64,000 nucleotides of DNA from an uncultured Eubacteriales bacterium (GCA_900315265.1 OMYN01000010.1:1-64000), one strand, 5' to 3'; counted from the stretch's first letter, positions 32,818-41,466 are shown. Numbers and translations are program-made. Notes: generated by a model not told the origin, from the letters alone.

Positions 32818-32831
32818 TGTAATCGTTTACA
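32818..32831 (+). promoter_or_regulatory. Catabolite-responsive element (cre)
   Basis: TGTAATCGTTTACA fits the cre consensus TGWAANCGNTNWCA at every position. It lies 11 bases after the -10, across the transcription start region, a place where CcpA with HPr-Ser46-P or Crh-Ser46-P normally represses. Confidence 0.82.
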
Positions 32832-32893
32832 GGTGAAGCGCCGGTTTTCGGTTACATGCAAGGCAATAACTATTTCACAGGAGGATCTTCCCA

Positions 32894-34582
32894 ATGAACG
32901 GTAACAACTGGTACAAGTCCATGGTCGTATACCAGATCTGGTGCCGCAGTTTCTGCGACGGAAACGGCGACGGGATCGGCGATCTGTGGGGCGTGCTCAG
33001 CAAGCTTGACTATATCAAGAGCCTTGGCGCCGACGCCATCTGGTTCTCTCCCATTTATCCTTCGCCCAACGCCGACTATGGATACGACATCTCCGATTAC
33101 ATGAATATCCATCCGGATTTCGGCAATCTTGGCATCTTTAAGGAAGTCCTGGACGGTGCTCACAAAAGAGGCATGAAAGTCTTTATGGACCTGGTCGTCA
33201 ACCATACTTCCGACGAACACAAGTGGTTCATCGAAAGCAAAAAAGGCGATGACAATCCCTATCATGATTACTATTACTGGCGCAAGGGCAAGGTCGTCGA
33301 CGGAAAACGGGTACCTCCCAACAACTGGACGAGCCTGTTCGAAGGCGGCGCCTGGGAGTATGACGAGGGCCTGGACGAGTATTATCTGCATGTTTTTGCT
33401 AAAAAACAGCCTGATCTGAACATGGCTAATCCCAAAGTCCGCGAGGAAGTAAAAAAGATCCTGAAATTCTGGCTGGATATGGGGGTCGACGGCTTCCGCG
33501 AGGACGTTATCACCTTTATCGATAAAGCCGAAGGGCTGCCGGACGACTATCCGGTACGTGACCGCGGCACCGGTGCCAGATATTACGTGGATCGTCCCAA
33601 AGTCCATCAGTATCTGAAAGAGTTCCGCGATGATGTGCTTAGCCATTATGACTGCTATACCATCGGAGAAGCTCCCGGGACCAGCCCGGAAGGATGCCTG
33701 CGCTATACGGCGGAGGGACCGGATCATGTACTGGATGAGATGATCAGCTTCGAGCCCATGGACGCGGACGGCGATTCTCTGACCGGCCTGCCCAAGAAGT
33801 TCGATCTGGTTCAGATGAAGACTGCTTTCACCAATTGGCAGAATGTCCTGGCCGCAGGAAAGGCGTGGAACTCCCTCTACATCGAGAACCATGATCATCC
33901 CAGGATCATCAGCCGCTACGGGTCTGAAAAATACTGGAAGGAGTCCGGCAAGATGCTGGCAGCCATGTATATGCTGCAAAGAGGTACTCCTTTCGTATAT
34001 CAGGGTCAGGAGCTGGGCATGATGAATCTGAGACTGGACAGTGTCGATAAATATATCGATATCGCCTCCAAGAACAATGCCCGCATCTACAGCAAGACCA
34101 TGAGCAAGGAAGAGGTCCTTAAAGCCATCCAGGCTTCCACCCGTGACAGCGCCCGCACTCCCGTACAGTGGAGCAGCGACGAAAACGCCGGCTTTACTAC
34201 CGGGAAACCGTGGTTCTATGTCAATCCCAACTATACGACGGTCAATGAGGCCGATGAGGATAAGGATCCGGATTCCATCCTTAATTTCTACCGTCAGCTG
34301 ATCAAATACCGCAAGGAAAGCCCTGTCGCTGTCTGGGGTGATTTCAAGGAATTCTATCCTGATGACACCAATTTCTACGTATATCAGCGCACCTATGAAG
34401 GCAAACGCCTGCTGGTGATCTGCTGCTTCAGCGGCCAGCCCCTTACCTTTACTGCTCCGGAGGGCTATGACCTGTCTAAAGGAAAGCTGGCTGTCACCAA
34501 CTATCCGACTGAAAGTGCCAAAATCGACGGCAGCACCTTTACTACCCGTCCTTACGAACTGCGCGTGTACGAGTTCGACTGA
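32894..34582 (+). CDS. GH13 alpha-glucosidase (oligo-1,6-glucosidase type)
   Basis: 562 residues, no signal peptide, so it acts on imported oligosaccharides. GH13 subfamily 31 pattern: WYKSMVVYQIWCRSFCD, DLVVNHTSDEHKWF, GVDGFREDVITF with the nucleophile Asp near 198, YTIGEAPG with the acid/base Glu near 255, and ENHDHPRIISRYG with the third acid. C-terminal beta domain from about 470. Oligo-1,6-glucosidase or alpha-glucosidase is most likely; trehalose-6-phosphate hydrolase is an alternative. No transporter or regulator gene is beside it. Expression should fall when preferred sugars are present, from the cre site. Confidence 0.9.
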   Translation: MNGNNWYKSMVVYQIWCRSFCDGNGDGIGDLWGVLSKLDYIKSLGADAIWFSPIYPSPNADYGYDISDYMNIHPDFGNLGIFKEVLDGAHKRGMKVFMDLVVNHTSDEHKWFIESKKGDDNPYHDYYYWRKGKVVDGKRVPPNNWTSLFEGGAWEYDEGLDEYYLHVFAKKQPDLNMANPKVREEVKKILKFWLDMGVDGFREDVITFIDKAEGLPDDYPVRDRGTGARYYVDRPKVHQYLKEFRDDVLSHYDCYTIGEAPGTSPEGCLRYTAEGPDHVLDEMISFEPMDADGDSLTGLPKKFDLVQMKTAFTNWQNVLAAGKAWNSLYIENHDHPRIISRYGSEKYWKESGKMLAAMYMLQRGTPFVYQGQELGMMNLRLDSVDKYIDIASKNNARIYSKTMSKEEVLKAIQASTRDSARTPVQWSSDENAGFTTGKPWFYVNPNYTTVNEADEDKDPDSILNFYRQLIKYRKESPVAVWGDFKEFYPDDTNFYVYQRTYEGKRLLVICCFSGQPLTFTAPEGYDLSKGKLAVTNYPTESAKIDGSTFTTRPYELRVYEFD

Positions 34583-34651
34583 TCGTTCGGGACCGCCCCG
34601 AAAGAGGATTGACTGGAAAGTTGCCTTGGCGCAGCCCGCAGGCGGACGGTA

Positions 34652-34883
34652 GGCGGATAAAATACCCTAAAAGGGCTATTTTATCCGCCAAAATCAACTT
34701 ATAAAACCTGACGAAGGCGGATAAAATTCCGTAAACTTCTCCTTTTTATCCGCCTAAGTAGGCCTTAGAACTGGTCAAATTGGCGGATATATTCGCGGGA
34801 TCCAGCTTATTTATCCGCCTGGGCGTTTTGAAAACACTTCAAACTGGCGGATATATTCCGGAAAATCCGCCTTTTTATCCGCC
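34652..34883. repeat. Array of four 38-39-base hairpin units at 64-66-base spacing
   Basis: Units at 34652-34689, 34716-34754, 34782-34819 and 34846-34883. Each begins GGCGGATA and ends TATCCGCC, so every unit is an inverted repeat with arms of 8-13 bases and a variable middle. The first unit has a near-perfect 16-pair stem (inner CCC/GGG). Gaps are 26, 27 and 26 bases and are weakly alike (each has an AAAAC/GAAC-like then TCAAA-like stretch), so the full 65-base unit is a degraded tandem repeat. No open reading frame crosses it. It fills the space between the glucosidase and ohrR. Function unknown. Confidence 0.93.
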
Positions 34884-34997
34884 GCTGGTACAGTCAGCTG
34901 CCGGTACAGCCCAACCCAGCCCAACCGAAAAGAAAGAAAAGAAAGACCTTTTTTGAGAATCCGCTCCAATATTTGCCCAAATATTTAATAAAAGGTG

Positions 34998-35026
34998 TTG
35001 ACATACGCAATTAAATAGCATACAAT
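34998..35026 (+). promoter_or_regulatory. Promoter of ohrR-trxA-trxB
   Basis: Consensus TTGACA, a 17-base spacer and TACAAT, about 70 bases before ohrR. Confidence 0.9.
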
Positions 35027-35035
35027 ATAATTGTA
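35021..35035 (+). promoter_or_regulatory. OhrR-type operator over the -10 element
   Basis: Perfect palindrome TACAATATAATTGTA. Its half-site TACAAT/ATTGTA matches the AT-rich inverted repeat bound by Bacillus OhrR. It covers the -10, so the MarR-type protein coded next is expected to repress its own operon. Confidence 0.75.
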
Positions 35036-35093
35036 AAAAATAAAAACGGTTGACGAAAAGACAACAAGTCAACAAGAAAGGAGGCAGCATCGA

Positions 35094-35549
35094 ATGGATA
35101 GTCAGGAAACGGAGTGGGATTGTCTGAAGCTGAGCCGTCAGCTATGTTTCCCACTGTATGTCTGCTCAAAAGAGATCACCCGGCGCTATAAGCCTTACCT
35201 GGACCAGATCGGGCTGACTTACACCCAGTACATAACCATGCTGGTCCTGTGGGAACACCCTCAGAACGCTGTCAATGTCACTGAGCTTGGCAAAAGTCTT
35301 TATCTTGATTCGGGCACCCTGACACCGCTTTTAAAAAAGCTGGAAGCAAAAGGCCTGATCACGCGGCACCGCGATCAAAGCGATGAGCGGAGCGTACTGG
35401 TCAGCGTTACGCAAAAGGGAATGGACCTGCGCGAAAAAGCGGTCTCCGTACCGGCCAGGATGAGCGCCTGCGTCGACCTGACAGAAGATGAGGTCCGGCA
35501 GCTGCTGACTCTTTTACAGAAAGTCATCCATCACGTAGAACGATCGTAA
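35094..35549 (+). CDS. ohrR: OhrR-type MarR regulator (peroxide/thiol sensor)
   Basis: 151 residues. MarR-family winged helix; the segment LKLSRQLCFPLYVCSKEITRRY closely follows OhrR proteins, where the conserved Cys (here Cys18) is oxidised by organic peroxides. A second Cys at 126 (MSACVDL) sits where two-cysteine OhrR proteins have their disulfide partner; Cys10 and Cys24 are extra. DNA-binding helix SGTLTPLLKKLEAKGLI and wing DQSDERSVLVSVT are intact. Ribosome site AAAGGAGG. Directly upstream of trxA and trxB, with a palindrome over the promoter. No ohr peroxidase gene is seen in the window. Confidence 0.88.
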   Translation: MDSQETEWDCLKLSRQLCFPLYVCSKEITRRYKPYLDQIGLTYTQYITMLVLWEHPQNAVNVTELGKSLYLDSGTLTPLLKKLEAKGLITRHRDQSDERSVLVSVTQKGMDLREKAVSVPARMSACVDLTEDEVRQLLTLLQKVIHHVERS

Positions 35550-35605
35550 TTACACTCTATCACACATTTATCACACTTTAAAACACATCAAGGAGGATTA
35601 TCATC

Positions 35606-35917
35606 ATGGCAGTTATCCAGGCAAATGAAGCTACTTTCAAAAACGAAGTATTGAACGCACAAGGCACCGTTCTGGTCGATTTCTGGGCAGACTGGTGCGG
35701 CCCCTGCAGAATGCTCAGCCCTATGGTAGACCGTGTCGCATCTCGCGTGGAAAACGCCAAGGTCGTTAAGGTCAATGTAGACGACAACATGGCCCTGGCT
35801 CAGCAGTACGGCATCGTCAATATCCCCTGCCTGATCGTTTTCAAAGACGGTAAAGAGGTAAATCGCTCCGTAGGCGTGATCCCCGAAAAATCCATCGAAG
35901 AACTGCTGAAGGCATAA
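35606..35917 (+). CDS. trxA: Thioredoxin
   Basis: 103 residues. General dithiol reductant. Active site WADWCGPCRM with Cys31 and Cys34; cis-Pro in NIPCLIVFKDG (an extra Cys precedes the Leu there). Good ribosome site AAGGAGGA. Between ohrR and its own reductase gene, so reduction capacity is likely induced by peroxide or thiol stress. Confidence 0.97.
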   Translation: MAVIQANEATFKNEVLNAQGTVLVDFWADWCGPCRMLSPMVDRVASRVENAKVVKVNVDDNMALAQQYGIVNIPCLIVFKDGKEVNRSVGVIPEKSIEELLKA

Positions 35918-35947
35918 GGCTTCGCAATAAGCAGCAAGGAGTCTACT

Positions 35948-36880
35948 ATGTACGATATTGTCATCATCGGAGCAGGCACCGCCGGCATGAGCGCCGCTAT
36001 CTATGCGCAGCGGGGCGGAAAAAAGTCCCTGATGCTGGAGAAGCTTACCTACGGCGGACAGATCATCAACACCCCCGACATCGAAAATTACCCCGGCCTG
36101 ATGCATGTCAGCGGCTTCGATTTTGCCGGAAAACTCTTCGAACAGGCCAGCCAGCTGGGAGCGTCCTATGAAGCCGCCTCGGTACTGGGCATCGAAGACA
36201 AGGGAGATGTCAAAGTCGTTCATACCGATAACGGGGATTATCAGGCCGGAGCTGTGATCATTGCGGCCGGAGCAAAAAACCGGCCCCTCGCTGCGGAAGG
36301 AACGCCGCTGTTTGATAAAGAAAAGTCCCTGACGGGCCGGGGCGTCAGCTACTGCGCGACCTGCGACGGCATGTTCTACCGCAACAAAGTGACGGCTGTG
36401 GTAGGCGGAGGCAATACGGCCCTGGACGATGCCGTTTTTCTGGCAGACATTTGTCAGAAAGTCTATGTCATCCACAGAAGAGACCAATTCCGCGGAAGCC
36501 GGACGACACTGGATAAACTGAAAGAAAAACCAAACGTCGAGTTCATTCTGAATTCCGAAGTGACGGATCTTCTGACGGATGAGCAGGCCCAAACCTTGGA
36601 CCGGGTAGAGACCTGCGATAAGGTAACCGGGCAGAAAAGACAGATCCCGGTAAACGGCCTGTTCGTAGCTGTAGGGCAGGCTCCCTGTAACCAGCCTTTC
36701 GCCGATGTCGTTGACTTAGACGAAAAGGGATACATCATTGCCGGTGAAGATACCCATACCAGGACGGCGGGTATTTTTGCGGCAGGCGACTGCCGTACCA
36801 AGACCCTGCGCCAGCTGAGCACGGCTGCCGCGGACGGGGCCCAGGCAGCGACCGAAGCGATCCGTTATCTGAATACTTGA
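35948..36880 (+). CDS. trxB: Thioredoxin reductase
   Basis: 310 residues, low-molecular-weight type. Seen: FAD loop IIGAGTAGMSAAIYAQR, redox pair CATC (GVSYCATCDGMFY, near 136-139), NAD(P)H loop VVGGGNTALDDAVFL followed by VIHRRDQFRG, and C-terminal GIFAAGDCRTKTLRQLSTAAADGAQA. Lone HRRDxFR pattern fits NADPH use. Last gene of the ohrR operon, with a terminator seven bases after the stop. Confidence 0.96.
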   Translation: MYDIVIIGAGTAGMSAAIYAQRGGKKSLMLEKLTYGGQIINTPDIENYPGLMHVSGFDFAGKLFEQASQLGASYEAASVLGIEDKGDVKVVHTDNGDYQAGAVIIAAGAKNRPLAAEGTPLFDKEKSLTGRGVSYCATCDGMFYRNKVTAVVGGGNTALDDAVFLADICQKVYVIHRRDQFRGSRTTLDKLKEKPNVEFILNSEVTDLLTDEQAQTLDRVETCDKVTGQKRQIPVNGLFVAVGQAPCNQPFADVVDLDEKGYIIAGEDTHTRTAGIFAAGDCRTKTLRQLSTAAADGAQAATEAIRYLNT

Positions 36881-36886
36881 ACAATT

Positions 36887-36936
36887 AAAAAGTCCTTCCG
36901 CAAAGATAGTCCTTCTTTTGGCGGAAGGACTTTTTT
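36887..36936 (+). terminator. Terminator after trxB
   Basis: AAAAAGTCCTTCCGC pairs with GCGGAAGGACTTTTT. Confidence 0.92.
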
Positions 36937-37172
36937 ATGGCAATATGAAAAAAGAGATGAATGAACGTAAGGGAATGATTAACCTTGTAAAAACCTGAAA
37001 AAATCAAAAAAATTAATGATAGGTTCATAACATTGTCTTGTAAAACATCTTTATCATTGTTAAAATGTCATTATTGTAGAGAGAGAAAAAATATGGACAG
37101 GGCTTAGGGAGAAGACATGTAAATAAGCTGTCTGTCCGCTGTTTCGTGTGTTTTTTACATGGAGGAAAGAAA

Positions 37173-38522
37173 ATGAATGAGTTTAATCCGGACGTTCGCA
37201 CTTTCTACCTGTCTCAACTGCTGGACAAAAAAGATAATGGGAACGTTAAGATCATTACAGGCCTGCGCAGAACAGGAAAAAGTATACTTATCAAACAGTT
37301 CGCCAAAGCCCTGGAGCAGGAGGGAGTGGCACAGGAAAATATAATCCGTGTAGATTTTGAAGCGACCGGCGTCCGCTGCTACACGTCGGAAGAGACCGTT
37401 ACTCTGATCAAACGTTTGTGCGGAAGCCGCAAACATGTTTATCTGCTGCTGGATGAAGTTTCCCGTGTCAATGATTGGGAGACGGCGATCAATACGGTCG
37501 TAGACACCATGGACGCGGACATCTACCTGATCGCGTCCAACGCCGGTATCCTGTCCAAGAAATTCCGGCCCAATGAGGAAGGGACCACGGACGTGATCAA
37601 CGTGCTTCCTTTTTCGATGCCGGAGTTTATCAAGCGTCATGAGTATGTGCCCTCGGAAGAAGTTTATTTTCCGCAGAAGGATCACCGCGTTGATTACAGC
37701 GGTATCTCCTTCAGAGGCAAGGACAATATCAACTATTCGCTGGAAGAGGTATATTACCAGTATGTACGGTACGGCGGCATGCCGGTGGTAAGCGAGCAGT
37801 ACTCCGATAATGACCGTCTGCGCATCCTTTTCGACGCTATCTATTCGAACGTAGTCGTCCGGGATATCCTTGAATATGAAAAACGCAACGGCCGCATGAT
37901 CACGGATCCGCTGCTTCTGACTGATGTCATCTCGATCATGATCCGCAGCATCGGCAGCCATATTTCAGCAACCAGCGTAGGCAATCAGCTTATGACCGAA
38001 AAGAAGGCCAGCCGTGCCTTCAAGCCCGCTACCCGTACCATAGAGACCTATATGCAGGCTCTGGTAGAGTCCTACATGTTTTCGAAAGTATCCCGCTATG
38101 ATATCCGCAACAACGTGGTGCTCAAGACCCTGGATAAGTATTACCTGGTCGACACCGGCCTGTACAACTATCTGATGGGCATGAATAACCAGAATCGTCC
38201 GGCCATGCTTGAAAACCTGATCTATTACGAGCTGATCCGCCGGGGCTACACCGTTTACAATGGCAAGATCGACCGGGATGAGATCGATTTCGTACTGCAG
38301 ACCAGTGAGGGCCGCGTCTATGTTCAAAGCTGCTATGATCTGGCAGACGATACGGGACGCAAAGCCGTCCGGGCCCTGCGCCGCATCCGGGACAGCTATC
38401 CTAAGATCGTGGCTGTCTTTAACGGCGAGAACCGTGTCCTTTATGACGGCATCCGCGAAGTCAACGCCCTGGAGCTTTTGATGGGGGCCGACCTTCCCGG
38501 AGGAGATCGCAATTATCGCTAA
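37173..38522 (+). CDS. AAA-type ATPase with DUF4143 domain
   Basis: 449 residues from ATG 37173, behind GGAGGAAAG. Member of the large bacterial and archaeal ATPase/DUF4143 family (COG1373). Walker A GLRRTGKS at 30-37, Walker B VYLLLDEVSRV near 92, an IYLIASNAGIL sensor strand, and the DUF4143 nuclease-like end with LENLIYYELIRRGYTVYNGKI and DEIDFVLQ. The role is unknown for the family. It stands alone with a 236-base AT-rich leader; a weak TTGTAA-17-TAAAAT promoter lies near 37030-37060. Confidence 0.9.
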   Translation: MNEFNPDVRTFYLSQLLDKKDNGNVKIITGLRRTGKSILIKQFAKALEQEGVAQENIIRVDFEATGVRCYTSEETVTLIKRLCGSRKHVYLLLDEVSRVNDWETAINTVVDTMDADIYLIASNAGILSKKFRPNEEGTTDVINVLPFSMPEFIKRHEYVPSEEVYFPQKDHRVDYSGISFRGKDNINYSLEEVYYQYVRYGGMPVVSEQYSDNDRLRILFDAIYSNVVVRDILEYEKRNGRMITDPLLLTDVISIMIRSIGSHISATSVGNQLMTEKKASRAFKPATRTIETYMQALVESYMFSKVSRYDIRNNVVLKTLDKYYLVDTGLYNYLMGMNNQNRPAMLENLIYYELIRRGYTVYNGKIDRDEIDFVLQTSEGRVYVQSCYDLADDTGRKAVRALRRIRDSYPKIVAVFNGENRVLYDGIREVNALELLMGADLPGGDRNYR

Positions 38523-38528
38523 GTAATC

Positions 38529-38577
38529 AACTGCCTTGGCTGCACCGGGCTTTGCCCGGCCGGCCGGGGCAGTCTTT
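38529..38577 (+). terminator. Probable terminator after the DUF4143 gene
   Basis: ACTGCC pairs with GGGCAGT and encloses a strong CCGGGC/GCCCGG inner hairpin; tail CTTTAT is weak. A second GCAGCTG/CAGCTGC hairpin ending in TTTCTTTT follows at about 38596-38642. Confidence 0.5.
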
Positions 38578-38661
38578 ATGATATCCTGTTTTTTAGCAGC
38601 TGTAAGGGCCGGATCGATTTTGTCTTGTCAGCTGCTTTCTTTTCGCTTACGGAGGTATAAG

Positions 38662-39738
38662 ATGAACGAAACGGTTACCATGATCAAAGAATTGTCCGAT
38701 GCTTTCGGAGCCAGTGGTTTTGAAGAAGATGTCGTTGCCCTTGCCCGCAAATATACCAGGGACCTGGATCTGTCCTTTAAAGTGGACCACATGAACAACG
38801 TGATCATGCAGCGCCCGGCAAAGGAGGGGCTGCCTACGGTGATGCTGGACGCCCATTCGGATGAGGTCAGCTTTATGATCCAGGCTATCCGTGAAAACGG
38901 TACTCTGGACTTTCTTACTCTGGGCGGCTTTGATCCCAAGACCTTGTCGGCTTCCAAAGTGGTGGTGCGCACCCGGACCGGCAAGCTGGTCAGCGGGATC
39001 ATTTCGTCCAAACCGGTCCATTTTCAGACGGCGGAGGACCGGACCAGTCTTCCTGCAGTAGATAAGATGGTCATCGATGTCGGCGCTACCAGTAAAAAAG
39101 AAGCAATGGAAGATTACGGCATTCATGTGGGCGACCCGGCCGTTCCCGGTGTCACTCTGGAAGAAAAACCGGAGACCGGTCTTCTGATGGGTAAGGCATT
39201 TGACTGCCGTATCGGAGTCGCCGTAGTTATCGAAGCCCTGAAAAGGCTCAACGGGAAACCGCTTACCGTCAACCTGACCGGCACCCTGACGTCTCAGGAA
39301 GAGGTCGGCGAAAGAGGGGCCCAGGCAGCTGTCGCAGAGGTAAACCCGGATCTTGCCATCATGATCGAAGGAGCTCCCGCGGACGATACCTTTACCCCGG
39401 AATATAAGATCCAGACCGGCATCCACAGAGGACCTATGGTCCGCCACATGGATGTCAGCATGATCGCCAATCCCCGCCTGACAGGCTACGTGATCGATGA
39501 AGCCCAAAAGGCAGGTATTCCTCTGCAGGAGGCCGTCCGCAGGGGAGGCGGCACCAACGGTAAGGTCGTTCATGTAGCGCCGGGCGGTGTGCCGTCTGTC
39601 GTTATCAGTGTCCCGGTCCGCTACGCTCATTCCAGTTACTGCTATATTGCGCTGGACGATTTCGAAAAGACGGTCGACCTGGTATGCCGCATCCTGACGG
39701 ATCTGGATGCAGAGACCATCGGCAGATTTTCCATTTGA
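38662..39738 (+). CDS. M42-family aminopeptidase
   Basis: 358 residues from ATG 38662, seven bases after GGAGGT; upstream in-frame codons lack a ribosome site. Dinuclear-metal aminopeptidase of the PepA/deblocking group, cytoplasmic and tetrahedral in known members. Seen: LDAHSDEVSFMI (metal His/Asp), KAFDCRIGVAVVIEAL (bridging Asp), TGTLTSQEEVGERGA (catalytic Glu pair), IEGAPADDT and VPVRYAHSSY with the last metal His. Single gene. Adds to the set of four peptidases in the window. Confidence 0.93.
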   Translation: MNETVTMIKELSDAFGASGFEEDVVALARKYTRDLDLSFKVDHMNNVIMQRPAKEGLPTVMLDAHSDEVSFMIQAIRENGTLDFLTLGGFDPKTLSASKVVVRTRTGKLVSGIISSKPVHFQTAEDRTSLPAVDKMVIDVGATSKKEAMEDYGIHVGDPAVPGVTLEEKPETGLLMGKAFDCRIGVAVVIEALKRLNGKPLTVNLTGTLTSQEEVGERGAQAAVAEVNPDLAIMIEGAPADDTFTPEYKIQTGIHRGPMVRHMDVSMIANPRLTGYVIDEAQKAGIPLQEAVRRGGGTNGKVVHVAPGGVPSVVISVPVRYAHSSYCYIALDDFEKTVDLVCRILTDLDAETIGRFSI

Positions 39739-39797
39739 TCCGGTGAACAAAAATACGGCGCAAGCCAAAATGAAAAATAATTAAGAGGGTAATTATA

Positions 39798-41291
39798 GTG
39801 CGAAAAAACGTGATCGGTATCATATTATTGTGCCTGCAGCTGGCCGCTTCGGCAGCCTTTGTCCTGATCCTGAACCGGCTGAATGTGCTGAACGCCAAGT
39901 TTACCGCGGTCATTATCGGTGTGATCGTTCTTTTATTTATCTTTGCCCTGGTCACGCAATTCTTTAAGGGCGGAAGGATCGTCGGCAAGGTCTTTTCCGT
40001 CCTGGTTACCCTTGTGCTTGTCATCGGCTGCGTGTTTATGAATAAAACATACACGACTTTGACAAAGGTATCGTCCGGTTCGTCCACCCCGGTCGTTCAG
40101 GAAGCCCATATGGCCTTCCTGGTCATGAAAGATTCACCCGTGACCGGACAGCAGGATCTGAACGGCCGCGCAATTGGCCTGATCAAATCCCAGGACCGCG
40201 ATCTGTCCGACCAGACCATCGATGAGCTGAACGGCAAGCTGACCACGGCCGCACAGGAAGTGGCTTATGAAAACCCTCAGCAGCTGATAACGGCCTTATA
40301 TGATGGAAGCGTCGACTGCATCGTTCTGAACGAGGCACTGCGCCCCTTGATCATTGAGAATATCAAGCCGAACTTTAATGAAGAGACCCGTGTCCTGGAT
40401 ACCTACCGGATCGAAAACCCGGTCACCAGGGAAACCGGAGAGAAAAAAGACGAGTCGTCGGATGCGGATCTGGCCCAAAAGAAAACGCAGCAGAAATCCT
40501 TTACTGTTTACCTGTCGGGCAATGATGCCTACGGACAGGTAAGTCTGGACGGCGGACGGTCGGATGTCAACATCATTGCGGCTGTCAATCCCAGCACACA
40601 TACCATTCTGCTGGTAACCACCCCCCGTGACTATTATGTACCTTTGTGTTTCGGTCAGGGAGAAGGGGGTACCGATGAATACAGAGACAAACTGACCCAT
40701 GCCGGTGTCTATGGGATCGACTGCTCCATGGCTACCCTGGAAAATGTCTACGGAGTCAAGCTGGATTATTATGCCCGTGTGAACTTTACCGGGTTCAAAA
40801 ATATTGTCGACGTGCTCGGCGGCATCGATGTGGACTCCCAATATGCTTTTACGGCCGGCAAATACTCCTTCTCGGAAGGGGTCAATCACCTGGACGGTGA
40901 TCAGGCTTTGACTTTTGCCCGTGAGCGGCATGCCTTTGCGGACGGAGACTTCCAGAGGGGACGCAACCAGATGCAGGTGATCAAAGCTATGGCCGATAAG
41001 ATCCTGTCTCCGTCCGTCCTGCCTAATTTTATGCCTTTGATGGATCAGGTAAGCGACAGTTTCCTGACGGATATGCCGGCAGAGGCCATCACGGATCTTG
41101 TCAAAAATCAGCTTTCCGATAATTCCAAATGGACCATCCAGACCATCGAAGTAGAGGGAACCCCGGCCAGCGCGTATTCGTATACGATGGGGACAGACCT
41201 TTCCATGGTGCTGCCGGACGCGGAGTCTGTCGAAAACACTTCGGCGGCCATTCGGAATGTCCTGGAAGGGAAAAGCGACGGTCAGCAGTAA
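39798..41291 (+). CDS. LytR-CpsA-Psr family protein
   Basis: 497 residues from GTG 39798. LCP proteins attach teichoic acids or capsule chains from lipid carriers to peptidoglycan outside the cell. Three hydrophobic helices occupy about residues 5-85. Residues about 90-225 form an extra extracellular domain resembling a substrate-binding fold. The LCP catalytic domain is at about 240-430: RSDVNIIAAVNP, TPRDYYVP with the conserved Arg, FTGFKNIVDVLGGIDV, and ALTFARERHAFADGDFQRGRNQ. An adjacent glycosyltransferase gene fits a cell-envelope role. Confidence 0.92.
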   Translation: MRKNVIGIILLCLQLAASAAFVLILNRLNVLNAKFTAVIIGVIVLLFIFALVTQFFKGGRIVGKVFSVLVTLVLVIGCVFMNKTYTTLTKVSSGSSTPVVQEAHMAFLVMKDSPVTGQQDLNGRAIGLIKSQDRDLSDQTIDELNGKLTTAAQEVAYENPQQLITALYDGSVDCIVLNEALRPLIIENIKPNFNEETRVLDTYRIENPVTRETGEKKDESSDADLAQKKTQQKSFTVYLSGNDAYGQVSLDGGRSDVNIIAAVNPSTHTILLVTTPRDYYVPLCFGQGEGGTDEYRDKLTHAGVYGIDCSMATLENVYGVKLDYYARVNFTGFKNIVDVLGGIDVDSQYAFTAGKYSFSEGVNHLDGDQALTFARERHAFADGDFQRGRNQMQVIKAMADKILSPSVLPNFMPLMDQVSDSFLTDMPAEAITDLVKNQLSDNSKWTIQTIEVEGTPASAYSYTMGTDLSMVLPDAESVENTSAAIRNVLEGKSDGQQ

Positions 41292-41347
41292 TTGCGACAG
41301 TTTTCAAGAATGTTAGGAACCCTTTATCGAGGCTTAATGTTTGGGAT

Positions 41348-41376
41348 TTGCTTTTGTTATCTATAACAAGTAGAAT
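41348..41376 (+). promoter_or_regulatory. Promoter of the GT2 gene with a palindrome filling the spacer
   Basis: TTGCTT, a 17-base spacer and TAGAAT. The spacer holds the inverted repeat TTGTTA-TCTA-TAACAA (41354-41369). A protein bound there would block both promoter elements. Confidence 0.65.
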
Positions 41377-41466
41377 GTCTTATAAGTAAGCAAGTGATAA
41401 AAAGCAAGACTGTCGAAAACGATTCTGCCGTTGATAACGATATTTGAGGATAATGGGAGATTTTGT

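Larger units (their letters stand above)
34583..35093. other. 511-base intergenic region holding the hairpin array and the ohrR promoter
   Basis: Apart from the four hairpins it has a small TTCGGG/CCCGAA hairpin just after the glucosidase stop, and a purine-rich stretch (AAAAGAAAGAAAAGAAAG) near 34930. No protein-coding frame is supported. Confidence 0.8.

Noticed and set aside
34652-34883. CRISPR array reading of the four-unit repeat (38-base repeats, 26-27-base gaps)
   Set aside because: Only the palindromic ends of each unit are conserved, the middles vary, the gaps resemble each other, and no cas gene is present.
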